A DNA stretch of 64,000 nt from contig JAMYHL010000065.1 in the NCBI GenBank assembly GCA_025531455.1, forward strand, positions 124,001-188,000. Reading direction: 5' to 3'. Positions 31,222 through 44,900 of this stretch are shown here, in pieces. Origin of the DNA: Apiotrichum sp. Y4204. Lineage: Eukaryota > Basidiomycota > Tremellomycetes > Trichosporonales > Trichosporonaceae. Under the pieces are notes generated by a model. The model did no database searches and was not told the DNA's origin. It saw only the letters and a program-made list of their open reading frames with translations. Numbering within the stretch: the stretch's first letter is position 1; every line of letters starts with the position of its first letter. The position numbers and the translations under genes are program-made.

Positions 31222-32572
31222 TGTGTATGTGTGTGTGCTGTATGCTTCTTGGCCGGCATGGCCTGCTCTAGCGCGCAGTAACACCCACCGTACCCACCCC
31301 ACCCCCACCCTCCTTGTTCCCATTGTGGGTCTACGCTGAGGGCTGCTACGGTTGCTGTCTCTATGGTGGTGTGTTCCTCTCCACCACTCAGTCTCCACTC
31401 TCTCTGCCTTTCCCCCCTCTGCACCCCCAGGTAGCATTCCTTTTTTTCCACTCTCTTTACACCCATTGCCACCTAAACCCCCCGCGTACCATACCACAGA
31501 TCCACACACGCAAACACCCGTCACCCATCGAGACCTTCCTTCCTGCCTGCCTTCCCCCTCACTCCCGCTCACCACTCACTCACTCACTCACTACCACCAC
31601 CGGCTTCATCGACGCCATCTATCTTTTTTTCCATCTTTTCTTTTCCATTGCCACCCTTTTCTTCTATTCTATTGATACAGAATATCCACAACCCACTCTC
31701 TCAACCTCCACGTCCCCCGTCCCCGCTCGACATCGGCACCCGGCCACTCCACTCCCCGCCCATCTCAGCATCTATCCACCCCACTCCAGCTAACACATTC
31801 ACAATCACTCGCCGCCAGCTCACCACCACTCGTCTCGCCGTGATCAGTTGATCCGTGTCCACTACCAACCACACACCCCATCTCGGCCCGCTCCAACACC
31901 ACCCACCCAACGACTCCGCTCGCCATCCCTCTCCACCCCTCCTTTCTAGGTCGGTATCCTGCCCATCATTGCCTCTCCCACCTCCATCCATCACCACCTT
32001 TCTTCCCCCCTTTATTGTCTCCTATTGCCTCGTCGTGCAGCTCATTGGCCACTGGCCACTCACTCTCCATTCGCACTCGCATTCCTGGTTGACTGGCGCG
32101 CTGGCCACCTCTTTTTTCTTGCTTTGCACTCGGTGCAACCGTGATGGCCCGTGTCACGCTGCGACGAGGGGCGGTGCCAGACGCCACCCAGTCTCGTGTA
32201 CACCCTTCTGCCCCTCGTGTGTGCGGCGCGGGCCGCTGACGGGAGGCCTTGTCGCGTGCAGCAGATTCGTGCATGCGCACAGATTGTGCACAATGTGCGA
32301 TAAGGTCTCACTGCATGTCGATACAGATATCACCGCGAGGCTGCGAGACTGGGAGTTGGAGACCGAGCTCGGCAGGCACCACGCACCACCGCGCCTCGTG
32401 TACAGGTGTGCAGCAGCCCGTACTCCGTTTAGGACTGATCGGGTGGCCAGTGCATCCATCCACTAGACCACTCTGACCGCAACGCGCGGTCCAATTTCCT
32501 TTGCGCCATGCACCCCGCCCCCAAACTCAACTCCCTTGCCGCCTGGCAACCACCTGCTGACCCCGCAGCGCA

Positions 32573-33292
<720 letters not shown>

Positions 33293-34905
33293 GCACCCTC
33301 TGTCTACCCCAACCGTGTCGTTTCTTCCTCTCCCCGTTTCCGTAGCTTGCTCTCTCTCGCCCTCTCTCTCTACCTACAGCATCTCGGCCCCCGTTACATG
33401 TCCCGTCCGGTGTGTGTGTCGTATACCACCCCTTACATATTCGCTTCCCACTTTTCCTTCTTCGCGGGCGTTGTTGGTCTAGTCTCCACGTATCTATCTT
33501 GCGTACTGCATCTGGTGTGCCAGTACCGCGGTACCGCAGACCTTGTACCACGCTCGGCGCTGCTCGGTCATCTGCCGACTCCCGAGCCGCCGCGACCGGC
33601 TACCCTGGCACCGACGGTGCCTCCTCTGGATTGCTTTGTGATGCAACAGTGAATGAGCCGGGAGAGTAGAGAGGAGGAGAGTGGACGCATAGGGATGTCA
33701 GCGAGCGCTCTGCTGAGGGGAGACAGACAATTCGTTGGTAACAGAGACGGCAGTGGACGGAATGGGCACGAGCCACCAGCGACGTGTTTTGCAGGGTTCA
33801 TACAGGCCAGCCAGCATATCCTCGATTGGACCACACGCACAACACGCGCCACACGAGCCAGGCACGCATCACGGATCGAGAGAGAGCGGTTACACGATTT
33901 CACAATCCTCAAAGTCTACGATTGTATCAATTGTCGCGGGAGGAAAAGCGCAATTAGCAGCAATTTAAAGCGCGAGTCCAAGTGGTGCCGCGGTGCATGC
34001 ATGAGACCAGCAGACTAGAACGGGGTTTGCACGATTCGATGTCTGTCGCAATGGCCGGGTGGCCCGGGTGGCCTTGATGCTTGGTGGCCGGGTGGCCAGG
34101 GTTGCTGGGCTGCGTCATGGTTGAGAGTGGTGATTGGTGCACCGGTGCGCCCAGAACTGGAGGGCGTGCGGCGTTGGGCAATTCATAACATTACTGTGTA
34201 CACAGAGTATTGCCCCGCATCGTCACCATTAGCCACTGTACTGTGCTCTTCTAGATGGTGGGATTGGGAGCAGAGTCCTTGTCCGAGATCGGCTCGCGGT
34301 GCGGGTTGGGGATTTTGTAGCTGCTGATTGACTTGACGGGAAGCGCCAAGTACCACATGTACTGAACAGATGTGTTGCAGCGCGTCGCGCCCACCGACAG
34401 GTATCAATCGCTCCAGCTCCAGATCCTGCACGATGGGACTACCGAGCTGACTTGTCTGATTGGGACGGCAGGTATCGTGCGGATCGACCTTGACCGGATC
34501 ACGACGCGCTGTTCCTGCCCTGCACATCCCCCCACCCCGCCTCTCGAACACTACTCTGATGCATACCATGTACCATGAGCATGCACGGCACGAGATGATG
34601 GTTGGGATCCGGGATTGCTTGCTCGTCTACTCCGATGCGTATGTGATGTCATGGAAGCCGAAACAGGTGGGTCGTGGGGGCCGCTGCAGTGTACGGCAGT
34701 GCGGCAATGCGGCAGTGTGCGGCGACAGTGACAATGAAGTGTTTTGTATCTTGTGGGTGTTTGTAGGTGTAAAAAAGCTGATGTTTGTATTTGTTATACT
34801 TGTTTTGTGCAGTCCACTGCTCCATCGTCTACTCTCCTCTACTCCCCCATCCGCCTCCCTTCTTCTATGAGTGGCCGCGGCGCCGGCGCCTCGGCCGTCG
34901 GGCCC
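33293..34905. other. Convergent intergenic region, 1.6 kb
   Basis: Between the convergent ends of CDC42 and JSN1. GGCCGGGTGGCC-like repeats lie near 34050-34100. Open frames here do not look like proteins. The CDC42 side probably holds a long 3' UTR. Confidence 0.5.
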
Positions 34906-37900
34906 TTACTGGAACCCGGTCTGCGCGTACATTCCCGGTTGCTGTGGGTTAGTGACTGCTAACGGCGGGTGGACAAACAGCAAACTCACCCCATTCTGCT
35001 GGTAGTAGCCCTGTGCGGGGTTCATGATGCCGAGACCGCCAAGGTTCGGCTGACCGTCAAATGTTCCAAGCTGCGAGCCGACGCGGAGGGGAATGCTGTT
35101 CTGCTGGAAGAACGGCAGGTCGATGCTGGGAGACGCGAACTGGGGGTCAGACGTATTTCCAACTATCATCGGTAGCTTTACTCACTGGGTTGAATGGGTC
35201 CGAGCCTGGGCTGAGCATCTGGCTGATGGGGCTCATACGACCACGTGCGCGGTTGCCATTGCGCGGGTTGGCCCCCGAGGGCGAGTCGGCGCGCAGCGAG
35301 TGGTTGAGAGCGACGCCCTGGGGTATAAGCAAGGGCGAGATGCCATTGCCAATCGGCTGCGGGAAGCCGGGGTTGGGCATCTGGCCGTAGGGCATGCCGA
35401 ATGACTGCTGCCACTGCTGCGGTTGCTGCTGCTGGGTACGCGGGTAGGCTCCATGACCACCGCCTGCGGGAACAGGGAGACCGACCTCCTCGAGGAGGCG
35501 GCGATAAGGAGGGGTCGACGCTGCCTTGATATTCGGCAGCACACGGCGGACAGCCTCGAGAAGAGCAGCCTTGTCCTCCTTCGAGATCGACTGCACGGCG
35601 AGAATCTTGCCAATCACCTGCGATCCGTTGCTCGCGTCCGAGAGAATCTCAGTGAGGATCTGGTCGGACGGAGAGTGGAAAATGGTGCTGAGAAGGGTGG
35701 TCGTGGCCGCAGGCTCGGACGACTGATTAATGATGCGCAGCACCGTAAGCGACGCCAACTTGTGGGTGCAGAGATGGGCGACATGCGGGGCGAAGCGGTT
35801 AGCCAGCAGACCGTACCGGCCCGGCAGGTTGGACTGCTCGACCAGCCAGGTGAGAAGCAGGGCACCGTTCGGGTTGGTCGCAAGGGGGATCGAGTTCAGG
35901 ATGATGCTCGTCGCGATGCGCTTCTTCTGGTACAGTGACGTGTTGGGCGACTCGAGACAAGTGCGCATACACCTTGCGCCGAAACGGTTCTGGGCAATGT
36001 CCCACATGCGGTCAATCATCGCGTCATAGACATAGTCGCTGTAAGGGGAGCCAAAGCGCAGTGTGCCGGCACAGACATAGTTGCCGAGTGAGTCACACAT
36101 GAGCGGTGGCGCAAAGGGCCGCAGGTTGAGAGTCACGAGCGCACGCTCCTCGTCGGTTGTGCTGCACTCGATAATCTTTTGGGCAGCCCATGTACCGTTC
36201 TTGTGGATTCCAATCATGGCGAGGTGCGGGGCGATACGCTCCAGCATCGCACGACGCAGCGCCGGGTCGGCCCGCTCAAAGAGCTTCTGGATGATGGTAT
36301 TGCCGATGTAGTCCGAGGCAAGATCCGCACTGTCCTCGAGGAGGTCGCGCGTTATCGAGTCCACCTCCTCCTGGGTCGCATTTCCGGAATCCAAACGCTT
36401 GCGGATTTCGCGAAGACGCGCAACGTCAAAGCGGCGCATGCTCTGGCGGTCGCCGATGACGGGCACCGAGGCGTAATAGGTGACATTCGGGCGGACCTCG
36501 GCCGCAGCGCGGACGTCCGATTCCTCCTCCCTGCGGCTGCCGCTGAGCACCTGCATGATCATCTGCTGCTCGCTGACAGCGCCGTCCGTAGCAAGACCAC
36601 GCTCGAGGACCTGCTCGTGCACACCCTGCTTGACGAGGTCGAGAACCAACTGGGAGCGGTAGTTCTCCACACCACCTCCCTCAGCCGACAGCTGCTGCTC
36701 AGTGGGCACCGCGGTCGCGCCGCGGACCGTGTTAAGACCCTCGCCGAGCTTGGACGGCGATCCCTGCTCGGCCTCGGGGCCGCCGATCACGGGCGACTTT
36801 GTTGGCACGCGTGCAAAGCCGATGCGTATGGGGCCGACGTCTGATCCCAGAATGTCGCGGCCATTGAGCGCGTTGCGGGCGCTAATGGCGCTATCGAGAC
36901 GCTCGAAATTGACAAAGCCACATGACTTGTGGGTGAGCACGCGGGCCGACTCGACGGGGCCAAATGGCGAAAATATCTGTAACAGTGTTGCGCTCGAAGT
37001 GGTGTTGGGGATGCTGCCAATCCAGAGAGCGCGAGTAGGCAGCGAGCTCTGGTCACCACCAGGTGGGGGCTCGGTTCCTGAGGGAGGCTGTTGAGTGATG
37101 GTGATTGAGCCGCCAGTAAACACGAGGCCAGGAGGAGCAGGGGCGACCGACGAAGTAGATGGCCCTGTCGGCGCCGAGTCAATCTTGCCGAAACCAATCC
37201 GCACAGGGGCAGTTTCTGACAGCTCGGGAACCTGTCCGCCGAGGCGGTTCAGGACGTCATCACGTGCGCGCACAGCATCCGCCTTGTCCATAAAGTTGAC
37301 AAATGCGCAAGTCTTCTCGGGCAGCATGCGGAGGCTCTCGATGGCACCATAGGGCGCAAAGACAGCGAGAAGAGCCTCAGACGTGGCGCTCACATCGAGG
37401 TTGCCGATCCAGAGGGAACGTGTCGGCACCTGTGGGGTGGAGGAGCCAGCATTGTCTGGCGTGCCAGTCCGCGAGGTTGCAGACGAGATCGACAAGCGCG
37501 ACGAGCGAAGATCACGCGAGCCCTCGCGAGAGCGCGTGAGATCGCGGTCGCTGCGCGAGCGATTCGGGTAGCCAAAGCGGTCCACATACTGCGATCCATA
37601 CGAGGCCTGGAGGGGCGACTGGGGGATGCTGGCGAGGAAGCCGCGGTTTTGGCTGCGAATGGGGTTTTCGAGCGAGCCAATCGTGGTCGCGCGTGGACGG
37701 TTCGCCTCGCGTCCCGAGACGGTGGGGTGGAGCAGCGACGAAGTGGGGAATACAGAGGATGGCATGAGTGAGTCGTAAATGGAGACTTGATCAAGGGCTT
37801 GTGCGAGGAGGGTATCGGGGTCTTCAAACGACGAGGTGACAGAGGCGCGGAAAGGACGGTTGACGTTGGACACTGTGCTTGCGCGAAGGCGCGAAGCAGG

Positions 37901-38685
37901 GCCGTGGGCGTCTATCGCGCGGCGAGCTTGGTTGCGAAGCTCGGACACGGACGCCGGCGCAGGCTCACCCGAGCTGTCAGCGAGACCGAGGTAGTCGAGT
38001 GTGGAAAAGTTGAGATCGTCATTACCGGGCTCGGGGAAGGGGTACTCTTCGCTGTTCTGGCGACCAAGCGGCGACCGACCGGCACTCGTCGGTTGGCCCG
38101 GGTTGGCGAGCCACGCGTTGGAGAAGGGAGAGTTTGCGAATGCGCTGCTGACGCTGGACGTCGAGCCGGAGCGGGGACGCGAGTGGTCCTGGTCGAGTGC
38201 GTTCGACGACGACGCGGCGTGCCGCAGTCCGGGACGCGGGTACGCGGGAGAGAGCGCCGAGGTGCGCATCATCTCCTCCTGAGGCGGCGGCACGTCGTCG
38301 CCACGCTCCTGGAACGACGAAGGGAGTGTTCTAGCGTGAGTGAAACATTCAATCGACATTCACTTACCCAGCGCGTGGGCGGCCAGACGCGCGGGCGGGG
38401 CTGTCCCCGCCGAGCGGCGGGAGCGCCATGCCTGTTGCGTCCTCGATGATCTCGCGTGCACTGGGATCAGCATCGGACCATGCCATGGAGAGGAGGAGCG
38501 CGCGGGAGCAACGTGGTGTGGTGGCGCGGAACCGAGTGGGGGATGGCATATGGCGTGGAAACTGTCATGCAGTGTGGGGCAGAGACAGAGAATAGTACTT
38601 ACCGCTTGGCGTAGGCGGCGCTCGGCGCGGGAGGCGGGGTGCGACCCTCACCGCGCATGTCGGCCGCAAGATGGGGTCCGGACAT
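34906..38685 (-). CDS. JSN1: PUF/RRM RNA-binding protein (Jsn1/Puf1 type)
   Basis: Jsn1/Puf1-like proteins bind mRNAs, largely for mitochondrial or membrane proteins, and control their fate. Five exons (38685-38603, 38460-38368, 38330-35186, 35139-34990, 34941-34906) give 1168 residues, against 1091 in yeast Jsn1. Two RRMs lie near residues 362-440 (SLWIGNLDVSATSEALLAVF) and 491-565 (ALWIGSIPNTTSSATLLQIF, then SCGFVNF). A degenerate Pumilio domain of about six repeats follows (about 690-1010): SDYIGNTIIQKLFERAD, HKNGTWAAQKIIECS, DSLGNYVCAGTLRFG, NRFGARCMRTCLE, NPNGALLLTWLVEQSN, THKLASLTVLRIIN. The N-terminal 350 residues and the Gln/Pro-rich C-terminus are disordered. RRM plus PUF is specific to the Jsn1/Puf2 group. 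The 5' flank is 3.3 kb and purine rich on the plus strand. Confidence 0.95.
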
Positions 38686-41600
38686 AGCAGCGGGGGGTTA
38701 TTGGACGGGGTGCGAGGTGGGAAGCGATGTGAGATGGGAAAGTGTTCTTATGCGATGCTGGTGCGGATGATGGGAATGGAACAAGAGCAAAGGATGACGA
38801 TATGAGGAGCTGTTGTTGTAGATCGTAGCGCGCGAGAGGGAGAGCGAGAGCGAGATCAGAGATCAGAGCAAGAGGGAGGAAGAGAACGAGCGCGACCTGA
38901 AGATGCAGTGACAAAGGGGGAAAAAGAAGAAGTGTGCGTGCGTCTTGACAGTGCGAATACAAGGGAGAGAGAGAGGAAAAGGTGGGTGGGTGAGTGCGTG
39001 TGGATTCGGATCGTGCAGTGCTGGCGGCGCGGCAAGGGGGAAAAGGGGTGGTGAGTAGAGATGGAGGGGTCTTTGTCGTCGAATAGTCGTGTGGGATACT
39101 TCTAGGGACGATTATAGAGGGAGTAGTAGGGAGGAGAGTACTACTAGGGGGACGTCGATGCCGAAGTCAATGTCGATAGCGACGGCCGGCTACGCGATGG
39201 TGAAGACGGTGACCGGCGACGGACACGGCGACGGAGGTAGGAGGGGGAAGGAAGGAAAATGGGGAGGGAAGACAAGGAAGAGGAAAGGCGCAGAGGAAGG
39301 AGGGAAGGGGGGAAGGGAGGGGAAGGGAAGGAAGACGAGAAAAGAAAATGCCCAAAGCGAGAAAGGAGAAAGAGAGAGCTGGAGTGAGCAGAGGTAGAGA
39401 TGGACGAGCGAGGACGGAGGAGAGGACGAGCAAGTCGAGGTTGAGTGAGTGATGGTGGTGGGTGGACGACGGCAGACGACACAAAGTGACAGCACACCAC
39501 ACCATGCACACCACACACACGCGCACACAGCCAGCCAGCTGCAGCCAGGCCAGCACACACAAACTGCATATGCAACACACCCTCTGCTGACACTCAAAAA
39601 TGGGCGTGATAACTACCACTGGCAGGCAGGCAGGCAGGCAGGCAGGCAGGCGGAGAGGAGCGACGACGCCACAGCGCACTGGCGGAGAAGGGCGGGACCA
39701 GGCTCGCGAGTCTCACTTTCAGGGCTGAGGCAAAAGGGGAGCGAACAAGGGGAGGGGGGAGGAGAGCAAAAGAAGTGGAGGGTGGATCATAGGAACAACT
39801 GCATCACCAACTGTCAAAAAAACTGCTGAATCAAACAGATCAATGAGCTGTCTCTCCATTCGCGAACAGAGCAAGCACGCTCGCTACTGATACATGCGTG
39901 CGCGCTGTGTGTGTACCCCCCTCGCGCTGAAAACACGAAAGGTGCCAACACTTTTTCTGGATCCAAGACAAGATCTGCGATCTGTGACGCCAACCCCCGG
40001 CCCCCTTTTTGCTTCCTTCCCCTGTGTGTGTGACGTGTCCGCTAATCCCCCTCTTGTAGTGCGCATTAGGAGCCCAAAAGTGTCCGATATAGGGGGACCA
40101 GTTCGGGCCACTAGGGGATCTGATTACAAGCTTCGCGCTGTCTCAGTCTGGGTATTCATTCATCCATCTCGCTGCATCTCGATTAAACCATTCTTCATTG
40201 CATTCATTGTTCACTCATAAACAAAGGAAGCAGGAAGGTGATGCATGCATGATACAAGATGCAGCTGATGGGCGAATCATAGCGAGATGCGCGCGACACG
40301 GAGCACGCTGGAGCTGGAACCAGAACTGCTGTTCAGGCAAACCCACTCCCCGCAGCCCCGAAGTCTGCGTAGTCTGCGTAGTCTGCCAGCGCCCGCGCGA
40401 GTCAGCTGGCCAGGCGGGCGCGGCGCCACACGGAGGTACGGAGGTACGGAGGTACGGCGGCGCGGGGCCCGACGCGGCGCGTTCTGGAGCGGGCACCGCA
40501 TCACTCCCCCCTTGCGCGTCCCTTACATTTTGCACGCCGCAGTCCAGTTGCAGTTCCAGGAGCACGACACGTAGTGTGCAGCATATCAGGCAGGAGCGCA
40601 TTACGCCATGTGTGTGTCGCGTCATAAGCATCATGCGCCATGCATCACACGTACACACGATCACATAGTGTCCATCTCGCGTCCAGCAGCCATCAGCGGG
40701 GTTTGTGGGCCTCTGTCTCAGGACGCGCGGGACGCGGGTTCGCCCAGGTTCGGGGTCCGACCTCGAGGTTGGAGGTTGGAGGTTGTAGGCTCGAGGTTCG
40801 AGGATCGGAGTTTGAAAGTGCTTCAGAGTTCCAGAGTTCCAGAGCTCCAGAGCTTCAGAGTGTCGCCGAGATCTCAACTATCCCTGTCAATGGCCATTTG
40901 GATCTTGATATTCCGTTATAGAGCGCACTATTATCACGCAGTCTGCGCAGCACCCGACCCGCAGCACGCAGCGCGCAGTGCACAGTGCTGGCCCTATCGC
41001 GTTCGCCATCGTTCCTGTACTATCGACGCGCTGCGCGTCGGGTTGCGCTCTTCACTCTGCGCAATGATCCTAACTGCCCAGTTCCTTTTTTTCTTCCCGC
41101 TATCGTACACCACCTAAACTGATCGATCACTGCCGCCCACGGGTCTGATCGTGGTGGCCGCCATCACGCGATCGCGATGCCCCGAAGGCAGTCGTGGCAT
41201 GGGCCGTGGTGCCCCGGATCCCACGAGCGCTATACTTATCCCCACGTCTACTTATCTACGTATCTACATCTATCCATACCACCGCGACACTGCGAACTGC
41301 GTTCCACGCTGCTCGTCGTCCATCACCCACCGTCCATCTTCCAGTTTGCATTATGCGTGTCTCTCCCCAGACGGTGGGCTGGTGCCATTCTCTCTGCCGG
41401 CGGCCACGGGCGTCGCATTGCTAACTGGACCCGATCTGCATTCCAGCCGCAATTTGCCTTCGGTTAGCTGACTGCAGTCGCTCACCGTCCACCGTATCCT
41501 TGGCAGCTCTATGGTGTACCCGATGCCCCGGTCCCGAGTGAGGATCTTGCGGACATGGCGCTTGCCCACCCATTCACTCATCACTCATCATTGACGATTC

Positions 41601-41975
41601 CCGCCAAGCTAAAAGCCCATTCTGGAGTAGCGACTTTGCACACCTCCTGTCCCGATCTGTCCCGCCTGAATTGCTCTGCACCAGTGTCCACGGCCTATGC
41701 CAATGCATCGAGCAAAGCACGGTTCTATACTAATAGCGCATAATGAGATGAGAACAACCGGAATCCAATGAATGCTAGCAGGGGGTAGGGTTGGTGATAT
41801 TGATACAACGCAATGCGAGGTGGTGGTACGACGGGGGTGGGAATAGGGGAGGGCGGTAACGATAACGGTGGGAGCGGTATACGACGCGTCGACGCGTTTG
41901 GATAAGAGTCTATAGTGTCCGGACATGGTGTCAGACACCAGTTTTAATCGATTCAATGGTGGGTGTCGTTCGCGA
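38686..41975. other. Long intergenic region upstream of JSN1, 3.3 kb
   Basis: No supportable gene. From about 39050 to 39450 the plus strand is nearly pure G/A, which is pyrimidine rich on the JSN1 strand and likely part of a long leader or promoter. Several short tandem repeats occur: GTCTGCGTA (40360-40385), GGAGGTAC (40432-40458) and TCCAGAGT-like (40818-40860), besides the GGCA array. Confidence 0.5.
39621..39652. repeat. GGCA microsatellite
   Basis: GGCA is repeated seven times or more in an uninterrupted block upstream of JSN1. Confidence 0.9.
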
Positions 41976-44900
41976 CTAGAGAGCGAGGACAGAGCCTGAA
42001 GGACGCATCATAGGCGTATGGGGCGGAGTAGTGTGAGGGCTACCAGAGACGGCTGTGCTGGCAAGGGAGTTGGAGAGGGAGCGGATTGCGTTGTCAACGT
42101 GCTCGAGATCCTCACGGGTAGGAGGCGAGGCGCGGCGCGTTCCGTTGGGGGTGGTAACCGAAGCGCCAGTGCTCGTGCTGGTGCCAGAGATCGTCGACGC
42201 GGTACCATTCGTGCTTGCGCTACGGCTGAGACCGTGCGTCGGTGTGGGAGTGTACGCCCGCGGGGTGAGCATGTCTGGTGGCGACGCGAGGTCAAACGAG
42301 GTGGTGCTAAGGTGGTCCAGCGACGAGGTCGAGTGGATACGGCGAACCCCGGGGCGGAAGTCTTCACCGCCAGCCCAGCAGAACTGCTCGATAAAGCTCG
42401 AGTAGCTGGCGAGGCTCATGTCATCAGCGCTGCGGTCCTTGCCGCTGTGGGGCGACCAGGGGAAGACGCTGGTAGGGGACATGGGCGAGTCGCTCGGCGA
42501 CGGGGAGACGGTAGATGACGCCGACGAGTTGGGCGAGTCGGTAGTGTCCGATGGGGTTACATCGTCGAGCTCGCGGCTGAGGAGCAGCGAAGGCGAGTCA
42601 GCAGGTGTGGCGGCCACAGAATCGAGAGACGCTGTCGACGAGCTGTTGTTGCTCGCAAAGGTGAGTGCCGGTGGAAGCGGCGATGGAGGACCAGGCAGGG
42701 GGGACGGCGGGAAGGGCGACCCAGGGTTGGGCGACAGACCGTTAGGCGACCCAGTGCCGTTGGGGGACACCGGGAGGCCAAAGCCAGGACGAGGCGAGTA
42801 GAATCCGGAGAACTCTCGCTTCGCGGGCTGGGGCGACGACTTGAGGGCGGAGCCAAAGTCGTACCGGCCGGAGAGAGAGCTCATACCGTCGTTGCTAGGC
42901 AGGCGAAGATGGCTCGGACGAGGCGAGCGCTTGACGGAAGCAAGCGGCTTGCTGAGCTCGTTGTCCTCGGCAGTGAGGCGGTTGAGCTTGGCGCGCAGGT
43001 CAGCCATACGGTCGGCGTCGGCGCCCTTGACGCTCCAGGGGCTACCATTGCGGTTGACCGAGCGGCCCATACCCGGGGCCGGAGAGCCGCGCGAGCGCTT
43101 GGGAACAAACTTGCGGGTCTCCTCAGCCTTGCGCTCAAACAAGACCGTGTAGTTGGAGTTGCCGTTCGAGTCCCAGAACTCCTGGCCGTCGGTGTTGTAT
43201 CGCACACAGAGGAAGAGCGACTTCTCCTCGATACGGTCAAGGAGATCGTGAAGTTTGATAGTAAACTGGAAGCGGTCGTAGGCGCCACCACGAATGCTCT
43301 CCTTGTATGTGGCCGTGACCTCCGAAGTGGTCTGCCACCAATCAAAGGTGAAGCGCACGGCAACCCATTTCTCGAACGAAAAGTTCTTCACGCGGACCAT
43401 TCCGCGAAGCGCATCGCGATCCTCGTTGAGGTACAGCGACTCGATGAAAAGGTTGGAGTCGTAGTCTAGCGACGTAGGGAAGTTAGGGAGGCGAACAGTA
43501 AGTTTCTTCTCCGGCTCGTCCTCATCCTCGCTCATGTCAGTCGGCGAGCCTTGGAGCGAGACGACCTGGGGTTTCTGGTCCTGAAGGAAGAGTTTGATGC
43601 GCTCGAGCTGGGCGTCGAAGTGAACATACTTGGGACAGCTCGGCGTCGTGGGGCAGGAGCGCGAGCCGGCAAAACGGTTCGGCTTTTCCTCGCGAGGAGT
43701 GCCGTTCTCGAGAAGTGGTCCGCTGTACTTGAGCGCCGACTTTACGATCTCGCCGCTCTTCTTCTTAATGACGCTGTGGAACGGGGAGTGGACGATGCCA
43801 GCGTTGAGGGGGAGGTCCGGGTTGGGCTGAGGCACAATGTTACCGAGGTCGAGCTTGAGGCCGGTCTCGCGGAACGGAGCGGCCGTCTGTGTGGGGGAGA
43901 TGTGGATCACTGGGGATGTGGCAGTTGGAACAGTGGCAGATGGGATGACCATTGGCTGCGGATGGCTCGCCGAGCGAGGGGCAACAACAGTGGCAGAGAG
44001 GAGAGGGAGGTTTGCAAGCGAGGTCTCACTCCGCGTACGGGAGGGAGAGCGACGGGGAAGCATCTGCGTAGTCGACTCTGTCGGCGAGAGCGGGCCCTTC
44101 GGAGAGCTGGCGGCCGAGCTGGTGGTGGAAGAGGCATCATCAACGAGACCGGTGAAACCGAATAGACGCGGGCGACGTGACCGACGGGTCTGGAGGGTCT
44201 CGGTGGTGCGGCGGGGAGAGCGAACCTCGGGAAGGACATTAGGGGTGACACTGCCACTGCGCGGGGAGCGCGACGTGAGGCGCGGAGGCGGACGGGGAGT
44301 GCGGCTGGTGCTGCTGGTCGGGGTGGAAGGGTCGGCAGAAGGCGACGTAGGTGGTGAGCGAGCTGGTGGGGTGGAAGGGCCAGGTGCCGGCACCGGCTGT
44401 TCAACTGGGGTCGGGGGCTGGATCAGGATGGGGGATGAAGAGTTTGCTGATTCAGAAACAGTGGGCAACGCGACGGTGGGAACCATTGTTTTGGACGAGG
44501 AAAGCTGGTGCACTGTAGACTCGGACTGAGCCCTGCGCAGGGAGAGAACACCGGTACCGATACGGACGGCCTCGGCGGCGATGGCGGCGGCGTGCTGGGC
44601 TGATGGAGAGTCGTCTGATGTCTGCTTGGCGATGAGGGCCGCAGCACGCTGTTCGCGCTTCTCTGACGCGAGGAGGGCGTCGACTACATCGGTATCAGCC
44701 GACGCACCAATCTTGACTGCTGCGTAGGGCATTCTGTCGAGGACACTGGTCGTGTTGATGCTAAGGACGCGCACACCACCTAGAACCGCAAGGATGCCCC
44801 GTGGACGACAAAGGCGTAGCGCACTGGGACGTTGTGGTGGGAGCTGCGAGTGAAACTTTGAGCGGTTCACTCGCGGCGGAAGCGACTCGACAGCGGCGAG

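Larger units (their letters stand above)
30491..32572. other. Long divergent region, NPA3 / CDC42
   Basis: Two kilobases without a credible gene. It holds a TCACGTGA octamer (30795), a T16-A12 tract (31194-31221), and a long pyrimidine-rich stretch from about 31290 to 32050 (CCACTCACTCACTCAC-like runs). The last probably forms a long CDC42 leader or promoter. A 5' UTR intron is possible but cannot be fixed by eye. Confidence 0.5.

Noticed and set aside
39621..39652. GGCA array as a possible CRISPR-like or telomeric repeat
   Set aside because: It is a simple four-base microsatellite without spacers and does not match fungal telomere units.
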